Source: Micromonospora sp. NBC_01796 (GTDB taxonomy: Bacteria; Actinomycetota; Actinomycetes; Mycobacteriales; Micromonosporaceae). From it: a stretch of DNA of 64,000 bases. A model generated the notes under the pieces. The model was not told the DNA's origin. It did no database searches and saw only the letters and a program-made list of their open reading frames with translations. Positions 56,287-64,000 of the stretch are shown one piece after another (positions within the stretch are counted from its first letter, which is position 1; each line of letters starts with the position of its first letter). The stretch covers positions 5,688,001-5,752,000 of the forward strand of contig NZ_CP109078.1 of assembly GCF_035917455.1 (NCBI RefSeq), read 5' to 3'. The translations under genes and the position numbers were made by a program.

Positions 56287-57082
56287 ATGAACACCCTTGC
56301 GCGTACCTACGCCGCCACTGTCCCCGTCGTTTCCACCGGTTGAGTACGTGCGTGCCGGCGCGCGCCGGTATCACTCGGCCTCCCTGGACATGACGGCCCC
56401 GGAGGTGTACGCCGGGGTACGCCTTGATCCGGCTGTCGGTGCTGCCATCGCTGACGCTTACATGGCAGCAGCCGTCCGGGACGAGCGGGCCTACGGCGCG
56501 TATGCCCTGTTCTGCCGCGAGACCGTGCAGCAGTACCACCTCCTCGTTGGCCGGGTCGAGTTCGGCGGCCTGGGCGTGGCGGTACGGGTCGTCGACGAGG
56601 ACCCGTACGCGGACGTCGAGTCCATGATCGACGATGTGCTGCAGCGTCGGCTGAGGGTGTGGGCCAGCGCAGCCACCGCCAACCCGCACCCGTACCTCAG
56701 CGACGGTGAGAACGACATGTTCCGCGCGGTCCACGACGTGTTCGGACACGCGGCGAGCGGCCGTGGCTTCGACCAGCATGGCGAGGAGGCGGCGTGGTTG
56801 AAGCACAGCACCATGTACTCGCCGCTGGCGCGCCGCGCCTTGACGACCGAGACGCGCGGACAGAACTGCGCCCAGATTTTTCACTACGCTGGCGCTCGGT
56901 TCCCACAGCAGAAAGCGGTGCTGTTGCCCCCGGCGTTCAGCGATCCGAAGCTGGTGGGTACCGGGGTAGCTAACGTGAAGGGGCCTATGCAGTGCTCAGC
57001 CGCTCGATCTCCCGCCGTAGATCTAACACCTTGGCGTACTCGGGGCCGTTCACTCGAATCATGTCGTTCAACAACACGTTGA
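56287..57082 (+). pseudogene. Conserved actinobacterial/phage-type protein, probably frameshifted
   Basis: AAGGAGG precedes an ideal ATG at 56287, but that frame stops at 56343 (after MNTLARTYAATVPVVSTG). The main frame then reads EYVRAGARRYHSASLDMTAP, AVHDVFGHAASGRGFDQHGE and EETRGQNCAQIFHYA-like sequence with PQQKAVLLPPAF, a pattern I recall from actinophage and mobile-element proteins of unknown function. It could instead start at TTG 56297. The 3' end overlaps the kinase gene by about 100 bp, so the authentic C-terminus may be lost. Confidence 0.55.
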
Positions 57083-58247
57083 GCTGCCGCAACGCGCGGT
57101 TTGGCTCCCCGAGTGGCAGGTGAGCGAGGGCGGCACGCCGTCGCGCGTCGAACACCAGTGGATGGTCGTCGCCATGCAGCCGCGCGTGCTGCTCGGCGAC
57201 CTGCCGCCACTGTCGCGCCGCGGCCCGGAACGAGCCAGCGGCCTCCGACTGTTCTGCTTGGTTCGCGGCCCACTCCGCATCGGGCTTCGCGGGCGGGGCG
57301 GGCGGTGTCGCCGCGGGGCCGGCCTGCGGCGGCACCCGCCCGACGATCGCCGTGTACGTCCGCACCGCCCCCGCAGGGTCATCGAGGACCCCGGGAAGCG
57401 GCGGCAGGTCCCAGGCGAGGGGAGCCAGCGCGACATAGGCCTCGGCGGCGCTGTCGGGACGGTCCCGTGGGTCGATCGCCAACAGTGTATACACCAGGTC
57501 ATCGAGCTCGGATGGGATCTCCGCCCGCAGCAGCGAAGGGCGCGGCGGGGGAGCGTTCATCTGGTTGCGCACCGTGGTCCTGGTGCTGGGATCATCGAAT
57601 GGCGGGCGGCCGGTGAGCAGGTCGTAGAGCGTCGCCCCCAGGCCATACAGGTCGGTGTGATGACCGGTCGGCTCGCCGAAAATCTGTTCCGGAGCCATGT
57701 AGCCCACCGTGCCGAGGCTGTCCCCGGACTGGGTGATCCGCGAGTAACGGTCGTCGTCGCGCAGCACGGCCAGCCCGAAGTCAAGGACCTTCACGGCGCC
57801 GCTCGGGTGGAGCATGACGTTGCTCGGCTTAAGGTCCCGATGCACCAGACCAATCTGTCGGGCGGCGAGGAGAACGCTGCTGACCTGCGCCCCAATGGCG
57901 GCGACCCATTCAATGGGGAGCGGGCCGTGTTCCGCGACCAGATCTCGCAGTGTGACACCGTCGATCCTTTCCAAGACGACGTAGGGCAGACCAGCATGCT
58001 GGCCGAGGTCGTAGACGGCGGGTACTCCGGGATGGTCGAGCCGGGCTGTCAACAGCGCCTCGCGCCGGAACCGGCGCGCTGAGTCCGTGTCCATCCCCGT
58101 GGCGCTGACGAACTTCACGATCACCGGGCGGTCGAGCAGGGTGTCCTGTGCCATCCAGACTTCGCCCATCCCTTTGTGTGCCAAGGGGAACCGGTTGAGC
58201 CGGTATCGCTCCTTGATGTTCGCCCCCGACGCTCCGACGCTGAACAT
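56985..58247 (-). CDS. Ser/Thr protein kinase (Hanks type)
   Basis: 420 residues. The kinase domain has the Gly-loop region HKGMGEVWMAQD, K45 in VIVKFVSA, HRDLKPSNVM (135-144), DFGLAV (155-160) and GTVGYMAPEQ. A proline/alanine linker follows and a C-terminal helical, TPR-like region (about 320-420; AAGSFRAAARQWRQVAEQHA, RRRAALAHLPLGEPNRALRQ). There is no membrane helix, so it is cytosolic. It is divergent from the RelE-UvrD gene and lies among defence-type genes, as do kinases in several phage-resistance systems. Confidence 0.92.
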   Translation of the reverse strand: MFSVGASGANIKERYRLNRFPLAHKGMGEVWMAQDTLLDRPVIVKFVSATGMDTDSARRFRREALLTARLDHPGVPAVYDLGQHAGLPYVVLERIDGVTLRDLVAEHGPLPIEWVAAIGAQVSSVLLAARQIGLVHRDLKPSNVMLHPSGAVKVLDFGLAVLRDDDRYSRITQSGDSLGTVGYMAPEQIFGEPTGHHTDLYGLGATLYDLLTGRPPFDDPSTRTTVRNQMNAPPPRPSLLRAEIPSELDDLVYTLLAIDPRDRPDSAAEAYVALAPLAWDLPPLPGVLDDPAGAVRTYTAIVGRVPPQAGPAATPPAPPAKPDAEWAANQAEQSEAAGSFRAAARQWRQVAEQHARLHGDDHPLVFDARRRAALAHLPLGEPNRALRQLNVLLNDMIRVNGPEYAKVLDLRREIERLSTA

Positions 58248-58485
58248 TGCGCCCTCCCCTCATAGCCCGATATCCCGCGGTGTGCGAGACTTAGTGGAGC
58301 CGCATCACAAACTAACGCTTGCAAGCGATGTTCACAAGATGCTCTAATGTTTGCCGGAACTGGTCAGCGTGGCTGCACCGGTCTCGAACGTGAACAAGAC
58401 GACGCTGTCGCCCCACCACGAACGCTCGGCAGCGCCGGCTACGACATCTTGGTTCGCTCCAGACGCCGTGAACGGGGAGAGACGT

Positions 58486-60591
58486 ATGGCCGAGCTGGCC
58501 CTCGAACGGGGATTCCTTGCCGCCTATGCCCGGCTGGAACCCCGGGCGCAACGCGCCGTTATCGCTGCCATCGACAGGTTCGTCGAGCACACCCACCCGG
58601 ACCTGCTGTTGGAAGAGCTGACCGGAGCGCGTGACCCTCACATCCGCACCATGCGCATCGATCAGGCTCACGATGGCGTCGTGCTCTTCCTGGGAGGGGA
58701 GAGATACGCCCTGATCAACGTTCTGCCGCACGACGCCGCCGTCGCCTTCGCGACACGTCGCAGGGCTACCGTCAACCAGCTAGTCGGCGTCCTGGAGCTA
58801 CGCGACCAGACAGGCATCGAGGATTATGTTCGTGCCGAGGCAGGGCAACCACGCGACGGCGGGCTGTTCGACCACGTATCCGCGGCGGATTTCGCCCACC
58901 TCGGGGTGGACGAGGACCTGATGCCACTGCTGCGCGTCATCGGCACCGACCAACAGCTGGAAAGCCTCGGCGGGCGGCTGCCCGAAACCCAGCTCGACAT
59001 CCTGAATGGGCTCGCCAGTGGCATGTCGGTGGAGGAACTCCGCGCGGAGCTGACTGACCGGATCGTGTCGGGGGTGGACACCGACAACCTCCTCGCCGCG
59101 GCGCGCCGCACCCCGGAACGGATCCGCTTCGTCTCCGGCCCGGTCGAGCTGGCGGCCATTCTGGCCTACCCGTTCGACGAGTGGCGCACCTTCCTGCACC
59201 CGACCCAGCGCGACGTCGCCTATCGGGAGACCTACCGTGGTCCCGCCCTGGTCACCGGTAGCGCGGGAACCGGCAAGACCGTCACCGGCCTGCACCGCGC
59301 GGTATTCCTCGCCGGGCGGCTGCCCGACGGTGAGGGAAAGGTCCTACTCACCACGTTCACCCGCGCGCTCGCTGACGCTCTCGACCGGCAACTGCACCGG
59401 CTCACGACCGACCCGGCCGTACGGTCCCGCATCGATGTGATCAGCGTTGACAAGATTGCCTACGAGGTCGTATCCCGTGGCGGTAAGAGGGCCACTGTGG
59501 CGGAAAACGATGTCGTGGACTCGCTGTGGGAGGAAGCCGCTGCCACCGCACCCACTTACCTGAACCGGGTCGGCCAAGTCACCAGATTCAGCGGTGCCTT
59601 TCTCCGCCGGGAGTGGGAGCAGGTCGTGCTGGCCCAACAGTTGACTACCCTGGCCGCGTACCGCGACGCCCCACGCAAGGGCCGGGGCGAGCGCCTGCGA
59701 GCGGTCCAGCGGGAGCAAGTCTGGACCGCGATCGACGCTGTTCAGCGGAAGCTGGCGAAGCGGCGGCTACGCACCCACACCCAGCTCGCCGACGACGCGG
59801 CCGCGATCGCGCGCCAGGCACCGGCCACGTACCGACACGTCATCGTCGACGAAGGGCAAGACCTGCACCCGGCGCAGTGGAGGCTGCTCCGCGCGCTCGT
59901 CGCGCCCGGACGGAACGACATGTTCCTGCTCGCTGACCCGTACCAGCGCATCTATGACAGCCACGTGTCGCTGACCCAACTCGGCATCGAGGTACGCGGT
60001 CGCTCCCGAAGGCTCACCGTCAACTACCGCACCACTCACGAAATCCTGGACCTGTCGGTCCGGATCCTTAACGGCGACGCCGCCGTCGGCTTGGACGATG
60101 CGGACGACACGCTGCGGGGATACCGCTCGATCACACGCGGCGAGATGCCCGTGCTTCTCAAGCATGGCAACCGCAATGCCGAACACGAAGCCCTGTGCGA
60201 GCGGGTAAAAACCTGGCTGAAGCAGGGTGTCGAGCCGCACGCCATCGGCGTGGCCGCGCGCACGGGGCAGCTCGTCAAGACGATCAGCAAGATTCTGATC
60301 GAGGCAGGCATCACTGTCGCCGACGATCAGCGTGGTGTCGACGGCGTGCACGTCGCCACGATGCACCGATTGAAGGGTCTCGAGTTCCAGTGTCTCGCGG
60401 TCGTCGGGCTGGAGGCCGGGGTACTCCCCGCCCCATACGCGCTTACTTCGGCGGCGGAGGATCCGCATGCCCACAAGCAGGACCTGCAACGCGAGCGATG
60501 CCTGCTCTTCGTCGCCGTGACCCGCGCCCGCGATGTGCTCTACCTGTCCCACAGCGGCACACCCAGTTCGCTACTGCCGGAATCACGATGA
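58486..60591 (+). CDS. UvrD/Rep-type helicase with N-terminal RelE/ParE-like domain
   Basis: 701 residues from the ATG at 58486 behind GGGGAGAG; a TTG at 58351 extends the frame but has no good ribosome site. Residues 1-90 (LALERGFLAAYARLEPRAQR, DPHIRTMRIDQAHDGVVLFL, RYALINVLPHD) resemble a RelE/ParE toxin fold. The helicase has Walker A TGSAGTGKT (258-265), VDEGQDLHPAQW (Walker B), LTVNYRTTHEI, VATMHRLKGLEFQCLAVVGL and VAVTRARDVLYLS. Fusions of RelE with superfamily 1 helicases are known but little studied. It is not Cas3: no HD nuclease domain. Confidence 0.88.
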   Translation: MAELALERGFLAAYARLEPRAQRAVIAAIDRFVEHTHPDLLLEELTGARDPHIRTMRIDQAHDGVVLFLGGERYALINVLPHDAAVAFATRRRATVNQLVGVLELRDQTGIEDYVRAEAGQPRDGGLFDHVSAADFAHLGVDEDLMPLLRVIGTDQQLESLGGRLPETQLDILNGLASGMSVEELRAELTDRIVSGVDTDNLLAAARRTPERIRFVSGPVELAAILAYPFDEWRTFLHPTQRDVAYRETYRGPALVTGSAGTGKTVTGLHRAVFLAGRLPDGEGKVLLTTFTRALADALDRQLHRLTTDPAVRSRIDVISVDKIAYEVVSRGGKRATVAENDVVDSLWEEAAATAPTYLNRVGQVTRFSGAFLRREWEQVVLAQQLTTLAAYRDAPRKGRGERLRAVQREQVWTAIDAVQRKLAKRRLRTHTQLADDAAAIARQAPATYRHVIVDEGQDLHPAQWRLLRALVAPGRNDMFLLADPYQRIYDSHVSLTQLGIEVRGRSRRLTVNYRTTHEILDLSVRILNGDAAVGLDDADDTLRGYRSITRGEMPVLLKHGNRNAEHEALCERVKTWLKQGVEPHAIGVAARTGQLVKTISKILIEAGITVADDQRGVDGVHVATMHRLKGLEFQCLAVVGLEAGVLPAPYALTSAAEDPHAHKQDLQRERCLLFVAVTRARDVLYLSHSGTPSSLLPESR

Positions 60592-60776
60592 ACACCTACG
60601 ACACCACCAGTGGGGTGTCACCTCGGCGCTGCGGCCCAACCGGTCCGAGGCAAACTGACCGCCGCGACGCCTCCCCCTACCCCCGAGCACAGTTTCTGGC
60701 CGACCAGCTTCAGCAACGGAAAGCGTCGAGGGCATCAAGCCCCACGTACCGCCGATCGGCTGGCGCGCTTGCGTAG
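60588..60776 (+). CDS. Possible small ORF coupled to the helicase
   Basis: An ATG overlapping the helicase stop (ATGA) opens 62 residues beginning NTYDTTSGVSPRRCGPTGPR. Composition is Arg/Ser/Pro-rich and unlike a known protein. The remainder of the gap (60777-60938) contains no gene and should hold the cas promoter. Confidence 0.25.
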   Translation: MNTYDTTSGVSPRRCGPTGPRQTDRRDASPYPRAQFLADQLQQRKASRASSPTYRRSAGALA

Positions 60777-60938
60777 ACGGTGCGGGCGACTATGCAGCGC
60801 GGCGGCCCTTACGCGAAACCGAAGTCCCTCCTACGGGTACGTGCGTCGGACTGCCTAGTAGCGCCCCTCAGGATCCTCCGGCCAGAGCAGCGACCCACTG
60901 AACCTGGTTCGATCGCCACTTCGAAGGAGCACGTCGAC

Positions 60939-62597
60939 TTGACAAGCCACCCGGATAATCGGGAATTTTCCCTAATAGACGAGCCATGGATTCCGGTACT
61001 GGACGCTGCCGGTGAGCGCCGAGAGATCTCGTTGTTCGGCCTCTTTGAGCAGGCCGGCGACGTACGCATGATCGCCTGTGAATTACCGACGCAGACGTTC
61101 GCGATCCTGCGACTGGCGTTGGCGATCCTGCACCGGACAACCGGCGGTCCGCCAGATGAGGCTGCCTGGCAGGCACTGTGGCGCGACCGGCGGCTACCTG
61201 TCGCGGACACCGCCGAATACCTCGGCAATCTTCGCGACCGGTTTTACCTGCTGCATCCGAAGTACCCGTTTTATCAGGTCGCCGACCTCCACACCCAGAA
61301 GGACGGCAAGTACGGGCTGGAGCGCCTTTTTGCCGACGTACCCAATGGCCTGCCGTTCCTGACCGCGCGCGCCGGAGCAGGGCTGGCGTCGATCGCGCCC
61401 GCCGAGGCGGCCCGTTGGCTGGTTCACTGCCAGGCCTACGACCCGTCGGGCATCAAAAGCGGGGCGGCCGGCGATGCGCGGGTCAAAGGCGGAAAGGGAT
61501 ATCCGATCGGCGTTGCGACCGTCGGCGCGCTGGGCGGCGTCCACCTGGAAGGCGCGACCCTGCTGGAGACCCTGCTGCTCAACCTGGTGCCGGTCGCGCC
61601 CGATTGGCAGCGGGCCGACGAGCGAGACATGCCCGTGTGGGAGCGCGAGCCACACGGGGCGGCTGAGGAGGCCGACGCCACGCGCGGACCCTACGGCCTC
61701 CTCAGCCTCTACACCTGGCAACCGCGCCGGATCCGGCTCTTCGGCGGCATCGGCGGCATCACCGGCGCCATGATCGCAAACGGCGATCGGCTCGACTGGC
61801 AGGATCGACACCTGCTCGAGCCGATGAGCGTCTGGGGGCGCAGCGGGCCACGCGAGCGCGAGCAAAAGCGGACCCCGATCTACCTGCCCCGGCCGCACGA
61901 CCACACCCGGGCACTGTGGCGCGGGCTCCAGTCCCTGCTGCCGGCACCGCCGACAGGCGCCGAGCCGGCGCAGCGGCTGTCACCGATGGTGGTACGACGG
62001 CTCGCCCAGCTGACCGTTACCGGCGTCGTCGAGCCCGATTTTCAGGTCCGGACGCGGGCCACCAGTGTCACCTATGGCAACCAGCAGGCGGTCATCGACG
62101 AGGTGTTCACCGACGCGCTGACAATGAACGTGCTACTGCTCATCGAGCACTCCGCACTGCGCACGACAGCCGTCGACGCCGCAGCCGACGCCGAGGCGGC
62201 GATACGGGCGCTGCGCCTGCTCGCCGAAAACCTGGCCCGCGCGGCAGGCAGCCGGGAGATCGATAGCAGCGAGGCCGAACGGGCGGCCGAACGCGCGTAC
62301 GCCCTGCTGGATCGCGCCTTCCGCGACTGGCTGGCCGGACTCAGTCCCGACAGCGACCCAGTGCCCGAGCGTGTCGAGTGGCAGCGTCTGGTGCGTCGGG
62401 CCGTTTACAGGCTCGGCCGAGACATGGTCGACGCAGCCGGACCGACGGCCTGGATCGGCCGAACGGGCACCGACCGCAGCGGCAGGCAGGTGCACTACTC
62501 GAGATCACAGGCCGAGGTGGCGTTTCACACCGGCCTGGCCAGGGCGCTGCCCATGGCGGCCGGGTCCTCGCACCAAAGGCACGAGGAGGCAGCATGA
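60939..62597 (+). CDS. casA: Cas8e (CasA/Cse1), Cascade large subunit
   Basis: 552 residues from the TTG at 60939, chosen because AAGGAG lies 9 bases upstream and the protein then starts next to the conserved NREFSLIDEPWIPVLD. The frame is open further upstream but without a site. FDLF-like SLFGLFEQAGDVRMIACELP, FYLLHPKYPFYQVADLHT, VKGGKGYPIGVATVGALGGV and the four-helix-bundle C-terminus (YALLDRAFRDWLAGLSPDSD) mark Cse1. It recognises the PAM and recruits Cas3. It overlaps casB by ATGA. No cas3 is found upstream. Confidence 0.95.
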   Translation: MTSHPDNREFSLIDEPWIPVLDAAGERREISLFGLFEQAGDVRMIACELPTQTFAILRLALAILHRTTGGPPDEAAWQALWRDRRLPVADTAEYLGNLRDRFYLLHPKYPFYQVADLHTQKDGKYGLERLFADVPNGLPFLTARAGAGLASIAPAEAARWLVHCQAYDPSGIKSGAAGDARVKGGKGYPIGVATVGALGGVHLEGATLLETLLLNLVPVAPDWQRADERDMPVWEREPHGAAEEADATRGPYGLLSLYTWQPRRIRLFGGIGGITGAMIANGDRLDWQDRHLLEPMSVWGRSGPREREQKRTPIYLPRPHDHTRALWRGLQSLLPAPPTGAEPAQRLSPMVVRRLAQLTVTGVVEPDFQVRTRATSVTYGNQQAVIDEVFTDALTMNVLLLIEHSALRTTAVDAAADAEAAIRALRLLAENLARAAGSREIDSSEAERAAERAYALLDRAFRDWLAGLSPDSDPVPERVEWQRLVRRAVYRLGRDMVDAAGPTAWIGRTGTDRSGRQVHYSRSQAEVAFHTGLARALPMAAGSSHQRHEEAA

Positions 62598-63265
62598 CCG
62601 TCCAAGTAGATCCGCCCGCCGAGCCTGCGCCCAAGGCATGGGTCCGGCGTCGCGACGACCTCGGCGAACATGTCGCCAAGAGGATTGGGGCCCTCCAGAC
62701 ACGGCTGCTGTGGGATATGCCCCAACCGGAAGCGGTCAGTGCCCTGGCCCGGCTCCGGCGTGGCCTTGGCCGAACTCCGGGCTTCGACTTCACCCTCGAG
62801 CGGTACCTGCAGGTGCCGGACCATCTGCTGGGCTATCGGCCGGCCGATGACGCCGAGGCGTCCGACGCGGAACAGGCCGTGCACGACGCGGTCACCCTGT
62901 ACGCGCTGCACCAGCAGTCACGCCGCGCGCGGATGCACGTGGAGGGGCGAGGCCTGGGGCGCGCGCTGGGCGACCTCGTCAGGGCCTCCGGCGGGCCGGA
63001 GGGGGTACGTCGCCGGTTCGCGGCGCTCGGCACTGCCAGTACCTACCAGGAGAGCATCCACCACTTGCGAAGCCTGATCACGATGCTGCGCGAGCATCAG
63101 ATCCCACTCGACTACGGCCTGCTTGCCGACGACCTGCAAACACTCCGCCACCCGGACGGTCGATCCACAATTCAGGCGATCTGGGGTCGAGAGTTCTTCC
63201 GCAGCCGACCCAGCAACCGCGCTGATGCCCCCGTTACCGACAGCACCCAGGAGGAGCCGTCATGA
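62594..63265 (+). CDS. casB: Cse2 (CasB), Cascade small subunit
   Basis: 223 residues, helical. ARLRRGLGRTPGFDFTLERY near 55-75 and TLYALHQQSRRARMHVEGRG, LGRALGDLVRASGGPEGVRR, RFAALGTASTYQESIHHLRS and LREHQIPLDYGLLADDLQTL are characteristic of Cse2. Two copies line the Cascade backbone and stabilise the R-loop. ACGAGGAGG precedes the ATG. Confidence 0.95.
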   Translation: MTVQVDPPAEPAPKAWVRRRDDLGEHVAKRIGALQTRLLWDMPQPEAVSALARLRRGLGRTPGFDFTLERYLQVPDHLLGYRPADDAEASDAEQAVHDAVTLYALHQQSRRARMHVEGRGLGRALGDLVRASGGPEGVRRRFAALGTASTYQESIHHLRSLITMLREHQIPLDYGLLADDLQTLRHPDGRSTIQAIWGREFFRSRPSNRADAPVTDSTQEEPS

Positions 63266-64000
63266 GCCGCACCATTATCGACGTCTACGCATTGCAGACC
63301 GTGCCCCCAAGCAACCTCAACCGCGACGACACCGGTTCACCGAAAACCGCCGTCTACGGTGGCGTCCGTCGTGCCCGGGTATCCAGCCAGGCGTGGAAGC
63401 GTGCGATTCGCCTGGCCTTCGCCGATCTGCTCGACCGCGCCCGACTCGGCGAGCGATCCAAGCGCGTTGGAGAGTCTCTCGCGGCCCGGATCAGGGTGCT
63501 CGACCCCAGCGTCTCCGCCGAGACTGCGTCCACGCTGGCCGCCGAGGTCTTCGCAGCCAGCGGCCTGGCCAAGGCCGAAAAGAAAAAGGGCGAGACACAC
63601 GACGTCGAGTCCGGCTACCTGCTGTTCCTGAGTCACCAGCAGTTGGATAACCTCGCCGCCGCCGCGCTCGAAGCCTCAGCCGCCGGCACCACCCTAAACA
63701 AGGCCCAGTTCAAAACGCTGGCCAACACCGAACACTCGGTTGACATCGCGATGTTTGGTCGAATGATCGCCGACATGACCGACATCAACGTCGATGCCGC
63801 CTGTCAGGTCTCACACGCCATCAGCGTGCACGCGGTCGACAACGAGTTCGACTACTTCACCGCCGTTGACGACCGCAAAGCCGATGCCGCCGAAACCGGC
63901 GCCGGCATGATCGGCACCATCGAGTTCAACTCGTCCACGCTCTACCGATACGCCAATGTCGACGTCGACGCCTTACATCGCACCCTCGGCGATGCGGACG
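63262..64000 (+). CDS. casC: Cas7e (CasC/Cse4), Cascade backbone, 5' part
   Basis: The first 246 residues run off the window end. IIDVYALQTVPPSNLNRDDT, GSPKTAVYGGVRRARVSSQA and WKRAIRLAFADLL are the Cas7e start; FGRMIADMTDINVDAACQVS, HAISVHAVDNEFDYFTAVDD and GAGMIGTIEFNSSTLYRYAN follow. Six copies bind the crRNA spacer. GGAGGAG precedes the ATG that overlaps the casB stop. casD, cas6e and possibly cas1/cas2 should follow outside. Confidence 0.96.
   Translation, partial: MSRTIIDVYALQTVPPSNLNRDDTGSPKTAVYGGVRRARVSSQAWKRAIRLAFADLLDRARLGERSKRVGESLAARIRVLDPSVSAETASTLAAEVFAASGLAKAEKKKGETHDVESGYLLFLSHQQLDNLAAAALEASAAGTTLNKAQFKTLANTEHSVDIAMFGRMIADMTDINVDAACQVSHAISVHAVDNEFDYFTAVDDRKADAAETGAGMIGTIEFNSSTLYRYANVDVDALHRTLGDAD

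Noticed and set aside
58486-60591. Cas3 helicase-nuclease
   Set aside because: Motifs are UvrD type with a RelE-like N-terminus; no HD domain or Cas3 helicase motifs.
53889-60591. BREX, DISARM or phage-growth-limitation system
   Set aside because: No PglZ, BrxL, DUF1998 helicase or PLD nuclease seen; only the methylase and kinase overlap in general type.
1-64000. tRNA or rRNA genes
   Set aside because: None seen by eye in the intergenic regions.

Overview
High-GC actinomycete DNA, in keeping with a Micromonosporaceae-type chromosome: GTG/TTG starts, SARP and LuxR-type regulators, a lasso-peptide cluster, ISL3/IS110/IS701/IS21 elements and long type I-E CRISPR arrays. The family-level placement is inference from gene content; no marker gene is present. 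The window is a scar-rich accessory region of defence systems, secretion/ABC loci and insertion sequences.

Layout. 1-8.0 kb: 3' end of a cas6e gene, a decayed second cas6e tail, a giant I-E array (about 74 repeats), its leader, then IS debris (ISL3 end, serine-recombinase fragment, IS6 element) and a 4-repeat array with a near-identical leader. 8.2-18.4 kb: two small-secreted-protein loci, each with an FtsX/MacB-type ABC exporter; the first also has a PadR regulator and a signal-peptidase-I-like protein, the second a lipoprotein and an adaptor. 18.4-22.3 kb: ISL3, IS256 remnant and an integrase-core IS. 22.5-26.3 kb: a two-component system divergent from an ABC-2 exporter. 26.4-36.0 kb: a Tat-exported protein, a complete lasso-peptide cluster (A, C, B1, B2, ABC ATPase, permease; minus strand), a DUF3105-DUF305-SARP operon and a second two-component system.

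36.1-42.6 kb: a graveyard of IS elements (IS30, ISL3, IS110 interrupted by IS3, IS701, IS21) holding a broken defence-type gene and a Schlafen/AlbA_2-type protein. 43.5-48.5 kb: a compact minus-strand operon queC-queE-queD-dpdA-dpdB-(tandem GIY-YIG nuclease) that should make preQ0, insert it into DNA and perhaps cleave DNA lacking it. 49.1-53.8 kb: an IS next to a third I-E array (about 60 repeats). 53.9-60.6 kb: N6 DNA methylase, two small/unknown ORFs, a Ser/Thr kinase and a RelE/UvrD fusion helicase. 60.9 kb-end: casA (cse1), casB (cse2) and the start of casC (cas7e).

All three arrays are transcribed on the minus strand by repeat polarity, so leaders lie at the high-coordinate ends. No cas3, cas1 or cas2 is visible. 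The most notable items are a predicted class III lasso peptide with its probable SARP operator array, the compact 7-deazaguanine DNA-modification operon with a double GIY-YIG protein, and the methylase/kinase/RelE-UvrD module lodged between a CRISPR array and a cas operon.
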